Below, in pieces: positions 40,185 to 51,416 of a DNA stretch of 64,000 bases. Under the pieces are notes generated by a model, which was not told the origin of the DNA, ran no database searches, and worked only from the letters and a program-made list of their open reading frames with translations. Position 1 is the first letter of the stretch, and each line of letters opens with the position of its first letter. The translations under genes were made by a program, and so were the position numbers. Location of the stretch: NCBI RefSeq assembly GCF_021134715.1, contig NC_060026.1:3782001-3846000 (forward strand), read 5' to 3'. This DNA comes from Daphnia pulex. Its lineage: Eukaryota; Arthropoda; Branchiopoda; Diplostraca; Daphniidae.

Positions 40185-40949
40185 GTCTGTTATGAAAGCA
40201 AAAATGAGCTTTAAAAATTGCAGAATCTATTTTAATCTAATCAATTTTAAAAATTCAGATGTCATCTACTCTTGGGCACCATGTGTAACATATCGTGTAC
40301 AAATCAAATTTCGTGAACACGAGCACATTGAAATGTTAACAACAAAATACAGTAGCGACTACTTAATGACGGGCTCAATGCATTTCGGGACCGATTCTTC
40401 CGAGGCACTGATTTCCACACGTAACCTCTATGTGCCTAGTTACCTACCAACCAATTTTGTTGAGTAACACAGCTGAACGCTGAACGGTATCCAATCACAA
40501 CCTTATTAGAGATAACGCGATGTCAGAAACGTTGTTTCTTATGTGAATATAAGACTGTGTTAATTGACAAACTAACCACTAACCGGTGTTTAACCTTATT
40601 CTCGCCAGAAAAGAAATCCGTTATCACAGGCATAGTCATCGCCATCTATCAGGTTGTTCATTAAATAGTTCGTACTCATCCAGTAGATGGCACCAACGGC
40701 AGAAGTTCCGTGTTTGACAACGTGAATTTTCTTTTAAGATCTTTTCAAGATTTAAAAAAATCTTATAAATACCGTATAATATACGGTAGTGAATTTTAGT
40801 TTCTGTGTCTTTTTTTAAATAGTGTTATCAATATTAAATTAGTAATTTTTTTATTTCGACAGCTAACGAAACTATTTAAAGATCTTTAATTTGGCGCAAC
40901 TAACGAAGCAACTAAATGCGGAATAATTCAGGACAGTTTTTGTTTTATT
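40185..40949. other. USP promoter side and spacer
   Basis: The first part is the likely USP promoter. A 94-codon frame at 40183-40467 overlaps the USP leader and is not credible. Nothing else recognised. The duplicated cuticle unit begins near 40950. Confidence 0.4.
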
Positions 40950-41211
40950 GCCCAATCTCCCGAACTTTCACTAAATCACAAGAACTTGAAATACATAATA
41001 CAAAAACTAACAAATGTGGAACGTCGTTCAACCTAGAAATTGTTTAGGGTCCATTCCGAAAGACTATATTCGTAATTTCCGTCGCCCCTTCGCCCTTCTC
41101 CAGCATTCACTTTCACAAGAAGAAATCTCCACCGAGCAGCGAAGCTCCACCCGATTCGCCCACGACTTTACACATGTCTAGCCTAGTCGACAGGAACGCT
41201 AGAGATTTTGG

Positions 41212-41249
41212 TATAAAACGCTTGAACGGCCAGCAGAAATGCATCAGTT
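41212..41249 (+). promoter_or_regulatory. TATA box and initiator of cuticle gene A
   Basis: TATAAAA at 41212-41218 with an arthropod initiator ATCAGTT at 41243-41249, spaced about 30 bases. Identical elements precede the other two cuticle genes. Confidence 0.75.
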
Positions 41250-41282
41250 CTCTAGCTGCCTCAACCACCTCACATCTCCAAC

Positions 41283-42038
41283 ATGAAGGTAAGAAAATTA
41301 GAAAACAAAAAATGTTATTCAATATTCTTGATACATTTAGAGAAAAATAAATGTATACCTTTGTATTCTATTAGTTCTTCGTTCTCGCTGCCGTTTTCGC
41401 CGTTGCTGCCGCCAGTTCTTACAAGGCTGCCGAATACGCACCCAAATACGAAGCTAAATACGAGGAAGTCACTTATGTGAGTCTGCTAATGATGATTCAA
41501 GAAAATAATTATCACATAAACTAAATCTTCAACTGGATTACGACATTTTCAGGCCCCCCAGCCATACAGCTTCGAATACGACGTCCAGGATAAGGAATCT
41601 TACAACGACTTTGTCCACTCCGAGAAATCCGACTACAACGTCGTCACCGGATCTTACCGTGTTGCTCTTCCCGATGGCCGCACCCAAATCGTCTCCTACA
41701 AGGCTGACGCTTCCGGATACAACGCCGATGTGAAATACGAAGGCGAAGCTCAGTACCCCGAAGAGCCCAAATACAAGGCTGCTTCCTACCCTGCCCCAGC
41801 CTACTCTGCCCCGGCCTACAAAGCCCCAGCTTACCCTGCTGCCCCAGCCTACCCCGCCCCAGCTTACAAAGCCCCAGCCTACCCCGCTCCCGCCTACAAG
41901 GCTCCCGAATACAAAGCCCCAGCTCCCGCCTACAAGGCTCCTACTTACTCCGCTCCCGCATACAAAGCTCCCACTTACTCCGCTTCTGCCTACAAAGCCC
42001 CAGCCTACAAGCCCGCTCCTGCCTACCCTAAATACTAG
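41283..42038 (+). CDS. Cuticular protein with Rebers-Riddiford domain, copy A
   Basis: Three exons (41283-41288, 41375-41476, 41553-42038) give 197 residues. Exon 1 encodes only Met-Lys, a classic cuticle-gene layout. Exon 2 completes a signal peptide (FFVLAAVFAVAAASSY). Exon 3 opens with the chitin-binding R&R consensus, PYSFEYDVQDKESYNDF, then GSYRVALPDGRTQIVSYKAD and SGYNADVKYEG, closest to RR-2/pro-resilin types. The C-terminal half is a run of PAYKAPAYS-type repeats that gives an elastic, disordered tail. It is secreted from epidermis into the exoskeleton, where it binds chitin. A TATA promoter fits strong moult-cycle expression. The minus strand is also open through the repeat but is only a shadow. 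Confidence 0.95.
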
Positions 42039-42410
42039 GTCCCCTTTATTCTCAAACATATTTTCCACCGTGAATAATTTAACAGAAGTAACTTAATGCG
42101 GAACAATTCAGTACATTTTTTCTTAAATTGTGCATAAATCAAATAGTGTTGATATTGAAATGAGAGAAAATACAATTGTTATTTTATACAGTTCAATTGG
42201 TTGCATAATCTTTGGCATAATCGCGATGTATATCGTATATCGCGATGGATCGCCTTGTGCCGGGTCGACGGAGAAATAGTTTTAAAGTAATCAATTGAAG
42301 AGAAACCATTTTCATTAAAATTTAATTACCAAGTTAATGAAAAAAAAATCCGAAATGTATATTTCAATTCACAGAAACTGTAGAATATGGGTTTTATTTG
42401 GACAGGTGAG
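42039..42410. other. Spacer between convergent genes
   Basis: AT-rich 3' sequence of both neighbours. It contains a small symmetrical patch, ATCGCGAT twice around TATATCGTATAT at about 42220-42250, of unknown meaning. Confidence 0.4.
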
Positions 42411-44906
42411 TTAAATTTCCATTTTTAGCAACTTGGAGATAACTTCCGAAACGAAATTTCTACTTTTCTCAGAAATTTCGTAGACAAACATGCTGTTATC
42501 AAAAAAAGATTTCATCTCCGAAGAGTTCATTGGGAACTGCTTCAATACACCGATAGCGTGTCGAATGGTATCTTTTGATTCCCAAGGTGGCGGGCTGTGG
42601 AAAACTAAATACTCAATCAAACAAGTCTTGATAGCGTAAGAAGACGGACAAATTTTTCTCGGAATATCTAACTTTCTGTCCTGCTTCGCCTTATGGGCTT
42701 GAAGCGAAAATAAAAGCTTGAGGAGCTGATAGACCCTGGCCACACATTCTCCAGCGCTTAGCAACAAATCCCTTTCCACGGTTGGATAAGTTATCTGCCA
42801 ATGGCTGCCTGCAGTGCGACGGTAAGGAACGAGAAAGGCGGGCATGTGACGAGGGATTGAGCACCATTTGGGAAATATGGCCGTTACATTATTGGATTGC
42901 TCTTTGCAGAAGTCGACGGCCACGGTGATATCGACGCTGGCTTTCATGGCTGGTGGATATCGACCTCTGTACAGGAAATGGATAGTCACGCAGGTTTCAC
43001 CGTACCCGACTATTGGCCCAAAGACGTGGACACTAGAAACACTATCTTTAGCCGTGTCCACTAATTGGGTAAAGTGGCGAAGTAAACTACTGGAATTAAT
43101 CGGTTCGTCAGCCTCTAGTGAAGAATCCGCTTCACGACACGTTCCAGCGTAGACGACTTGTTTACAGTTTGGGGCTGACTGGCGGAAATGTTTAAGAACG
43201 ACAACCTTATCGAATTCACAAGGCAGAAAAACGTCCGTCTTTTCAGAAGAACTTCCGCACATGTAATACCGTTCGATCTCGAAAAGTGGGTCGATTTCTT
43301 TGATTTTATGCAGGAGCCTTATCAGATAAGCGTCAACATCTCGGCTTACTTGACACCATTTACAAAAGTTATGGTTATGGTGGTCGTAGTTCGGGTGAGA
43401 ATGTTTGTCCAGGTAGTCGTTGATTTTCTTCATCGAGATGGTGTTGCTGTCGTGCCAAGCAGACAAGAGACTGAGCCACTTTTGATAAGACGGAACCCAA
43501 ATGTGCCTGGGTCGACTTTCGTACCGATAAGTGCAAATGTCGTTATAAGTAACTTTATTATAAAAAATCCCTTTTTTCTTATGAGGCGATTGGACGAAAA
43601 ACCGAGGCACAAATTCTAACATGTCTCGAAGTTCGATTATATAATCTTGACTAAGATCCTCGTCGTCTTGACAACACTCTTTGCACAGGCTGAACGATTG
43701 GGTAGCTACTTCTTCCATGTAATCGAATGGGGTTTTATAATTAACGTCAACGGGAACAGCTGGCAAATAGAGCATCAACTTCTTGACGGAATGAGGACAA
43801 CCTAACAACGATGCATTCAGAATTATTCGTCCCATTGACTGCATGTCTAAACGTAAGCGGATACCGGACGAGAGCTCGCCCAATAAAGAGTGGAGCCTCC
43901 CGCTCCAGTTTCGTGAAAATGCTTCCAACGTCGTAATTCCGCTTTTGGTTCTCCAGCCGATAATCTTTGCATTGGAAGGAACGGCCGAGAGACAGCGAAC
44001 GATTTCGATCACGTTTTCTCTGCAATAGTTGCTGCAGATGAATTGCAGGGCGTTCCAGCCCCCGCTGTCTGCACAATTGACGTCCGCTCTGTTCTCGATC
44101 AAGAGCCGGACGCAGTCGATGAGGTCTTTAGACCCGCGGAAGCAGCACAGGATAATCAAGGGGGTGCGCATATTGTTGTTTTTCGAATTGACGTTGATCC
44201 CGTGGGAAATGAGCAAGCGGATAACGTCTGGCAAATTCTCGTGACTGTAATAGCGGACCAATAAACTCAGAGAATTGCTTCCGAAATCGGTCCGGCAGTT
44301 GACATCGAAATTGATACTATGCTGGAACAACAAGCTCAAGATTTCAAGTAAATTCTCGTTGTTATAGTAGCGACTCAGAAGCAACAAGGCATTGCATCCG
44401 TCGTCGTTCTTGGCATTTAAATCAATTCCGTGCTGAATCAACAAGCGGAAGAGGTCAAGAAGATTCTCGTCGGCGTGATAGCGACAGAGTAGCAAGAGAG
44501 CGTTCCATCCCTTCAGATTTCGATGGTTAATGTTGATTTGTCGTTGACACAATAATAGCAGAGACTGAATGCAAGGGAAAAGATCGTTGCATCGATTCGT
44601 CCGACACAGCAGCAGTAACGGATTGTTTCCATCGACGTCGACGCAGTTAATGTCAACGTCGAGGTCCTGGACGAGGTGAATCAGTCGCTCTATTCTGCCT
44701 CTGGTGGCTACTGGGTTGGCGCATAGTGCCAACAGTTCTTCTTCTTTCTGAAATTATATTACACATCAGATATGAATACCAGTGAGAATGTTAGGATAGA
44801 ATTAGTGCTAAACTGTGAACTTTAGTTACTATACCTTATTTTTAAAATATGATAGATGCACCGAGTTGGTGGTGATGTTTGGAAAAGCTACGAAGCTTAT
44901 TTCCAT
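42411..44906 (-). CDS. Ankyrin-repeat / Mab-21 (cGAS-like receptor) fusion protein
   Basis: Two exons (44906-44835 and 44747-42411) give 802 residues. Residues about 40-285 hold at least six ankyrin repeats with an unusual LLLLCR/LLLLSR core (for example GWNALLLLCRYHADENLLD). The C-terminal half is a Mab-21/cGAS-type nucleotidyltransferase: Gly522-Ser523 of the GS motif, then after exactly 11 residues Glu535-Phe-Asp537 (CEFDKVVVL), and the third acid Asp630 in ASVDITVAVDF. The helical half follows (WQITYPTVERDLLLSAGE, SSYAIKTCLIEYLVF). Spacing and triad match active cGAS, while MAB21L proteins typically have a changed triad. No cGAS zinc ribbon is seen, as in insect cGLRs. It probably senses a ligand and makes a cyclic dinucleotide for STING. 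Ligand and product are unknown. Next upstream is another ankyrin gene. Confidence 0.85.
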
Positions 44907-45426
44907 GTTGGGTAACTTATATTTTGACTTTTGTCCTGGGGAAGTGGATGAGTGTCGTTAACGTAGCCATTGTGTCAGAAACGCAGGAAACGAACTGACG
45001 CCAACCTAATTACCAACAATGTAATATATCACAATAAAATATTATCTTTTGGCGTGGGACCTTGATCACACCTTTATCACAATGTAGCCGTAGCCTAAAA
45101 GTTTAATATTAAAAAAAAAAAAAAAAAACGCAGATAAAACCAGAACTTGCTACACCTTTAAAATATTTTATGATTGATTTTCGTATTAGTCAGGATGGTA
45201 CTACGTGATGACGATTGAAGCTGACCAAAGATGAGATAATGATTTTTAAGTCGATTGTTGTCACAGATGATAACAAAAAATACCCCGGGGAAATTTATTA
45301 ATTTGAAGAAAGAATGTTGAGTTAATCTATCACGAATTACGTGCGCACTCTCATTTCGCAATTCAGCGTACACTATAAGGATGGATAAAAGTTTGAAATT
45401 TGAAATTTAGTATTTTTTATTTTGTT
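44907..45426. other. Spacer between the two ankyrin genes
   Basis: About 520 bases, AT-rich with a poly-A run near 45112. It holds the promoter of the cGLR gene and the 3' end of the next gene; nothing distinct. Confidence 0.4.
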
Positions 45427-47800
45427 CTACATCTGCTGTGCTCGCTGTGCTCTTCTTAATCTGCTCTCTGCATTCTTCGATTTGAAATCTAATGCTATGT
45501 CGAGAGCAGTTTTCCCGTCAACGTCCATTTCATTGACGACATCAATAAATTTGTCAATAATAAAATCCAACAAATCGACTGGAATTTCTGGCCAAGAAGC
45601 GGCAATGTGGAGTTGTGTCTGGTTGCTTCTATTCCGGATGCGTACGTCAACAAAATAGTCACTCTCCTTTAGCAACTTTGTGGTTGCTATCTTTGATTTT
45701 GAATTCAGCGCGCAGAATAGAGCAGTGCGATTGTGCTCATTGTCGCGCGATGTCTTATCTAGAATCAGATTGAATAGATCAACTGGTATATTTGGCCACC
45801 TGCAGGCGCAGTGTAAGGCTGTAAAATGGATTTCATTCGCGATGTTGACGTTCACAGGCTCACGATTTCCATCTTCACGATTTTCCAGATAACTCAGCAG
45901 GATCTTGGTTGCTTTCTTTGATTTTCTCAACAACGCAAATTGGAGAGCAGTATTTCCGTGGTTATCTGTTGCGTTGACATCGGTGGTTTTTTGTAGAATT
46001 CGCGTGAAAATGTCATCGGTGAAATCGGACCAACAGGCTATGTAGTGTAGTGCAATTTCTCCACTGTTGCCCTTTATGTTGACATCAACAGCATCATGAT
46101 TCAGCAGTAGTTGAATTGCGGTTTCTGATTTTTTGGCTAATGCGAAGTGAAGGGCGGTACTATTCGAAACGGTCGTTGCGTTGACATCGTTGGATTTTTT
46201 CAGAATGAACTCGAATAGTTCAACTGGAATACTCGGCCAATTGGCGGCATAATGCAGTGCTGTCATTCCGCCGGCACCCACGCTGTTGACATCCAACGAA
46301 TTTTCCATATTCTTCCTTTTTATGTGTTTCAACAGCATCTTTGCAATAGATTTGAATTCGGAACTCAGTATGTAGTGGAGAGGAGTATTTCCATTCGAGT
46401 CTGTTTGATTCAGGTTTTCACTCTTTTCCAATAACATTTTGATTTTAAATTTCGACGGTGATCTTTCGGATAGTGCCCAGTGTAAAGGAGTTGAACCGCG
46501 CACATCCACTAGATCAACTCCTATTTCTGAGTTTGCCTTACTTAGAAGTTGTGCTAAATAGTTTATTTCGACATTTAAGTTTAGTAGCTAAATGAAGTGG
46601 GGTCTCACCAAGAGAATTGGTGGTATTGATGTCACCATCCCATTCATCTAGAATCTTCTCAACGACTGCCCATTTTTCTCCGTACAAAGCCAAATGCAGA
46701 ACCGTGCCGTTCGTTGGATTCACCACCCCGCTGCCATTAATAGTTCCACTAAAATCAAATTCTTCGTTTGAATTGAGATACTGTAAAATAATGTAGCGAA
46801 CATTTTGATCCGACAAATTATTACTGGTGGCATTTTTCTCCTCCGTCAAGTAGTCTTCCATATCTTTTCTAGAAAAAGCTTGGACCCATTCGAGGAGGGT
46901 ATAGCCTTGAGAGTCGGCACTGTTAAAGTCTGTTGTAAATTTCTCCACTAGACGTGTGAATTCCGCGAAATCATTATCGATGATCGCTTTATAACAATCC
47001 ATTTTATCGCAATTTAGAATGTGACTGTACTTGATTGCATCTGGGTCGAATGCGGAGCCAGCAGCTTTCTGGATGGTGTGTTTAAATTTATCAACTAGAC
47101 CACTTGTTACAGTCGACCACATTTTCCCTTCTCCATTAGCCCTTTCGAATACGAACGATGCGAAATTTTGACAGTTTGCAGTAAGGAGATTGTACGGTTT
47201 GCTCACTTGACTCGTATAGAATAGAGCCGCCAATAAAGTGGAGAGCGCTGCGTGATTGCCTACAGCACTTGCCAAGGCTTTCGTCGGCTCGAGTCTGAGC
47301 ACGAGACTTTTCTTGTGCACGTCGTACACGTATTTAATCATTTCAGATCCTTCAGAGTCGGTAAATTGATTCAACACATTCGATTCAGTCGGTTGTTTTG
47401 GCGACGATTGACGCAGAATAATGTAAATGCCATTTTTTTCGAGAGACCACCACGTACGGCTACCGTCAGTCGAGTTTTCCGTTCTGAAAATGACGAAAGC
47501 ATGAATGGCGATGTTGTTTGATTGCACACTAGATGTAAGAGGATTGGAGTAGACCCAAACCCATCTGACAATGTCTTGCAACAACGGTTTCAGAATTTGC
47601 ACATTGGACTTTGAACTCTTTAAATACTGGGCGAAATTCAAATCATACACTTTTCCGTCGTCATCTTGGTGACCGAAATATTGAAGAAATAATTCCGGTA
47701 TTTCACTGACGATGTCGACTTCCGTACTCACATCCTGTACGTAGAGCAGTTTTTTAATGAACTTTTTTCCCATGGCAAGGTCGCCTGAAGCAGAAGACAT
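45427..47800 (-). CDS. Papain-like-fold / ankyrin-repeat protein, frameshifted
   Basis: A 420-codon frame from the ATG at 47800 and a second frame ending at 45427-45429 overlap in different phases near 46538-46587. Together they would give about 790 residues. The N-terminal domain has His100 in IAIHAFVIFRT, a WWSLEKNG strand and Cys210 in LLTANCQNFASFVFE. That His...Asn-Cys-Gln order fits circularly permuted papain-like (LRAT/NlpC-P60/PPPDE-type) folds; this is inference. From about residue 345 ankyrin repeats run to the end (TVLHLALYGEKWAVVEKIL, TPLHLATK, STPLHWALSE, ALHYAANWPSIPVELFEFI). The break lies inside a repeat, in TPLHLATK, where one extra A in an AAA run shifts the frame. It is either a true indel (truncated protein of 420 residues), a sequencing error, or unlikely programmed shifting. 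No intron fits. Confidence 0.7.
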
Positions 47801-48908
47801 TTTTATTTCTTTGATTATTCTTATATTGGTCGCTTCGATGTGATTTCATCAAAATGCGCGTTCGACGGAATGTGAGCCGCCCAACGGGGAAAACTATCTG
47901 TTTTAGGAAATAATACGATTATTAGAATATGAAAGATAATTTTTTAGGTCTCATCAGGAAAAAAACAAACAAACAGATTCACATTTCGCAACCAGCACCT
48001 AACATGCTGATCGCATTATATTTAATAAAATAAAGTCGAGAATTTTCAAATGCGCTTATAGACGAGTCAATACTGAAATGATTATTAAGAAAGGAATGTT
48101 AAAAATTATGCAGAAAAGTCAAGTAATATCATACAGACCACATATATAATATACGTAGTTCAGAAAATGTACTTTTCACTCACCAATGCAATTATTTGCT
48201 TGTTTTAAAGTCAGGATTTGTAAAGAGGCGGATATATGGCGATGTCCCCACTCAACCGTTTTCTATAATCTGAACTTTTTGTTGTCAACGCAGAGACTGT
48301 GCGACTTCCTTTCGTTCTAGTTTTTGAGATACAACAACCAAATAATGCAACAGCATGAAACTGATTTGGTAGCTGCGGTCAGCGGATGTTGCCTGCTGTG
48401 CGTGTTGTGTCTGATATCGCCACGTCAACACATTATTTGGTTACGTGTATTGAAACTGAACGCTCAAGACTGGACAAACTGGAAATTGAATATACGCTTG
48501 GTCGGTCATCGAAACTATGTAGGCTATATAATGAGATGCTGCTGTAGCGACAAGCGCTATACATACGCTCCAAGTTCTAGACAGATTAGACAAAACAGCT
48601 CATGTCACTCGTTTCCAACAAGGGTCAGAAAGTGAAAAATTATATTTTAAAAAACCGTGTGTGACTCTTATAGTTATATATGAGACCTAACAAATGAATT
48701 TTAATATAATAGCATCAGCATATTATAGTTCAATAATGAAAAAACACGGATTTTGAACGTTATATGATGATTTATTACTATAATACTGACAGAACAGTAT
48801 ATAGATCAGAAAGTTTCAGAAAAGAAGATGACAATTTTTGATTAACACGAAAATTGCCAAAAATTTTAAATTATTTGCTCAGTCAATATTCCAATTCATT
48901 GCAATGCA
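47801..48908. other. Spacer with no supported gene
   Basis: Promoter side of the papain-like/ankyrin gene, then AT-rich sequence. The 103-codon plus-strand frame at 48324-48635 has no recognisable motif or splice context. Confidence 0.4.
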
Positions 48909-49388
48909 TCATTGAAAGTCCTGTTGATTAGGCATTGGACAACGAAACGGACGGTACAATCTTGGGTCAATGCTAAGGTTGTATGTAGATTCCTGCTCGT
49001 GAGGTTCGATCCTGTCCCAGAGAAAGAGCAGGTAATCTTGAAGAATTCGAAAAGTGGTGAACCGTCGAAAGGGTTTGATTAAACCTAGCGCTGTTAGATC
49101 AGCAGGCAACTCCTTTACAACGTATACCTGCAGTATGGCTCTGAGTATGGAGATCACAAAAAAGGTGTCTCTCGTGAAAACATCCATTAAAAGCGCTGCT
49201 GCCAGTGACCAGAACAACAAAACCCTGCCAAGTATTTTCATCTTTTTACAAACCTCATCGAACAGATTGTCCCTATCAATCCGAATTACGGGACTTTCCA
49301 CAGCGAAAAAAATTTCGTGGACAATTAAGAAAAGTAAAAAGAGGGGAACGTTTGAAAACAGGGCTAATACTTTCGAAATGAACTGCAT
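48909..49388 (-). CDS. Small three-helix membrane protein, uncharacterised
   Basis: A single-exon frame of 159 residues starting MQFISKVLALFSNVPLFLLF. It shows three hydrophobic stretches: about residues 8-30 (signal-anchor-like), 52-70 (ILGRVLLFWSLAAALLMDVF) and 75-92 (FFVISILRAILQVYVV). A polar tail with Pro/Tyr-rich end (PRLYRPFRCPMPNQ) follows. A TATATA box at 49471-49476 on the minus strand lies about 85 bases before the ATG, with a TCAATT initiator-like site about 20-30 bases further on. I do not recognise the family. It may be a lineage-specific gene. Confidence 0.5.
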   Translation of the reverse strand: MQFISKVLALFSNVPLFLLFLIVHEIFFAVESPVIRIDRDNLFDEVCKKMKILGRVLLFWSLAAALLMDVFTRDTFFVISILRAILQVYVVKELPADLTALGLIKPFRRFTTFRILQDYLLFLWDRIEPHEQESTYNLSIDPRLYRPFRCPMPNQQDFQ

Positions 49389-50246
49389 TGTGGAATTGAG
49401 TTACTTTGAGAGTTCAGAAGATTAACTTAATAAAGTTCTGTATAAAATCCTAATTGAGGAATGGCTTCTCTATATATGCATTCCGTCTCGGTGTGAGGTA
49501 CTGCAACATGCGGATCGCACATTCTATCCAGCTAATATTACAATTTCTATTAACGTGAAGGTAACATAGTTTACAAATTTGGAAAGACGAATGTATTTCG
49601 CAGATTATTCAAATTAACACGAGATTATTAATTATGAATAGATACGAGATATTTTGAAATATTATCCGGTTAATTAACAAGTCGAAAGGTGTTGTGGCTG
49701 ATTGCTCAATCACTTTGATCGCCTAGCGGTATAAAACGCAACTACATTGCGCAACTGACGGCAGTTTAATATTAGGGCGGATACCACCGCTCGAAGATCA
49801 ATGTCTGAATCAACTATGTCTGGTCGCGAACTTGACGGTAAAAGATTTCGACATGACATTTCTTTTAAAACATGAGTCGGCCATCGTTATTTATAATGGT
49901 TATGCATCAAATTATTTTTATTAGTATAAATTCTTCCCAGTTCGATTCCAGGGACTATGGTTCCTTGAATAACAGTCATATAGGTTCCTCCAGATTCTAG
50001 GAATATCCGTAATTAGTTACCCGGTACGATTTCTTCCTTATAACAACAAGATCACTTTCTTGTTGTTTGTCGTTATGCGACGCAAATGTCGTTATATCTA
50101 CAATACGACTAAAATGATTCATTGCAGTTTTATCTGCCGTAGCGTAATCCATAACATAATATGAAAACGATGAAGCCCAAAGTCTAACAAATCTTCTGTC
50201 TACAAATTAACATCAGCTTTCGTAAAATCTAGTGAAAAAATTGGTT
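49389..50246. other. Spacer, nothing beyond a candidate promoter
   Basis: Apart from the TATA-like site just after the membrane-protein gene, I see no gene, RNA or repeat here. Confidence 0.4.
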
Positions 50247-50364
50247 TGTCAGAAGTGGGATTTGAACCCACGCCTTCTATCGAAGACCAGAATTCTATTC
50301 AACCGGACGTCCCGGCAAGCTGTTGGCTTGAGTCTGGCGCCTTAGACCGCTCGGCCATCCTGAC
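50247..50364 (-). tRNA. tRNA-Leu (CAA) with a 34-nt intron
   Basis: The minus strand reads GTCAGGATGGCCGAGCGGTC at the 5' end and closes with GGTTCAAATCC (T arm) and CTTCTGAC plus discriminator A. All seven acceptor pairs form (with G-U allowed). The long variable arm TCTTCGATAGAAGGC marks a class II leucine tRNA. The anticodon stem CCAGA/TCTGG encloses CTCAAG plus T, giving anticodon CAA. The intron, 50293-50326, sits after position 37, the canonical place, as usual for eukaryotic tRNA-Leu(CAA). Confidence 0.95.
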
Positions 50365-50989
50365 ATGTCTGTCCCGAATCCAGAATTATTCAAATGATAC
50401 TTAACAACGGGATAATCATGCCATTACCGTTTTTAACCGTGATGGTTGTGCTTGCAGATGATTGGTTTTGATGGATATTACTTGCAAACGACAAGTTTAA
50501 TGTCTTTATATAGTTTCTATATAATCCCAACCGAATTAATTATTAGACGTTAGTAATTTGTTTAGTCTGATAAACATATAAAAATCTATCTTATTTAATA
50601 TTCTGATGATTAACAGTCAGTCAAGATGGTTGCTTGCCCACTTTTCGGTTTGGAGATTCTGTCCATCATCAAGCTTTTATTCAGAAAAAGGACTGAATTG
50701 AAAAGACGCGCATAGTTTGGTTATTATTGGGTATGCTCTTTCTGCTATGCATATCTTACGCTTCTTAGAGATTGAGAGGGGTTGCTGATAATATAGAGCT
50801 ATATATATGATTGCCTCGTTTGATAAAGTATGTGACAAGAAGCCAAAGTCGAAGTGAGTAAATCAATCTGGCGCAATCTGGGTATCAAGTACGATAGTTC
50901 CTCCGTCCAGTATACGAAAAACCTTGAAAGTCTTCGGTTTGTACTTTTCCGTTAACGCTATCCATTTTGATTCCCGGACACCATACAAA
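50365..50989. other. Promoter side of the acyl-CoA-binding protein gene
   Basis: AT-rich. No distinct promoter box was assigned and no other gene is visible. Confidence 0.4.
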
Positions 50990-51416
50990 ATGTCTCTCGA
51001 TGAAGTAAGTATAGCCTTTTTTGCCTGCGCATCAACATTTTCGAAAATTTTACTTTTCTTCATTACAGAAATTTAACAAAGCTGCCGAGGATATTAAGGC
51101 TTTGAAAGCAACGCCAACGACCGACGAATTCAAAGAAATCTATGCCTTGTTTAAACAAGCTACTGTTGGAGATGTGAATGTCGGTTAGTAATAATACTAT
51201 CATAATTTTTGAAACCTTCAGTTGTTCATTTCACAGACATTTTATACCTACATGTGAAATCTCGATATTTGTTTTACAGCTCGCCCCGGCATGTTGGATT
51301 TAAAAGGTAAAGCTAAATGGGATTCTTGGGAATCGAAGAAAGGCATGTCCAGTGAAGCTGCCAAGGACGCCTATGTTGCTAAGGCTGCAGAGTTGGTGGC
51401 AAAGTATGGTGCATGA
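50990..51416 (+). CDS. Acyl-CoA-binding protein (diazepam-binding-inhibitor family)
   Basis: Exons 50990-51004, 51069-51183 and 51280-51416 give 88 residues, the normal ACBP size. The four-helix fold is recognised from [36 protein letters not shown], the near-invariant [20 protein letters not shown] and the final [13 protein letters not shown]. The protein binds medium- and long-chain acyl-CoA esters in the cytosol and supplies them for lipid synthesis and oxidation. Its 3' UTR is short: cuticle unit B starts about 130 bases after the stop. Confidence 0.97.

Larger units (their letters stand above)
40950..42100 (+). repeat. Duplicated cuticle-gene unit A
   Basis: About 1.15 kb, starting TGCCCAATCTCCCGAAC and including promoter, gene and some 3' sequence. 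It recurs almost unchanged at about 51549-52700 (unit B) and in a more diverged and shorter form at about 54165-55200 (unit C). Introns as well as exons are shared, so these are DNA-level duplications. Confidence 0.85.

Noticed and set aside
41538-42068. Minus-strand Gly/Val-rich frames opposite the cuticle genes (also at 52149-52655)
   Set aside because: They are reverse readings of the PAYKAP repeat; the plus-strand cuticle gene has signal peptide, introns and R&R domain.
46538-46620. Short intron explaining the ankyrin-gene phase change
   Set aside because: The only donor/acceptor choices remove the TPLHLATK repeat core, so an indel explains the break better.
48324-48635. 103-codon plus-strand frame
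   Set aside because: Cys-rich but without signal peptide logic, repeats, homolog memory or splice context.
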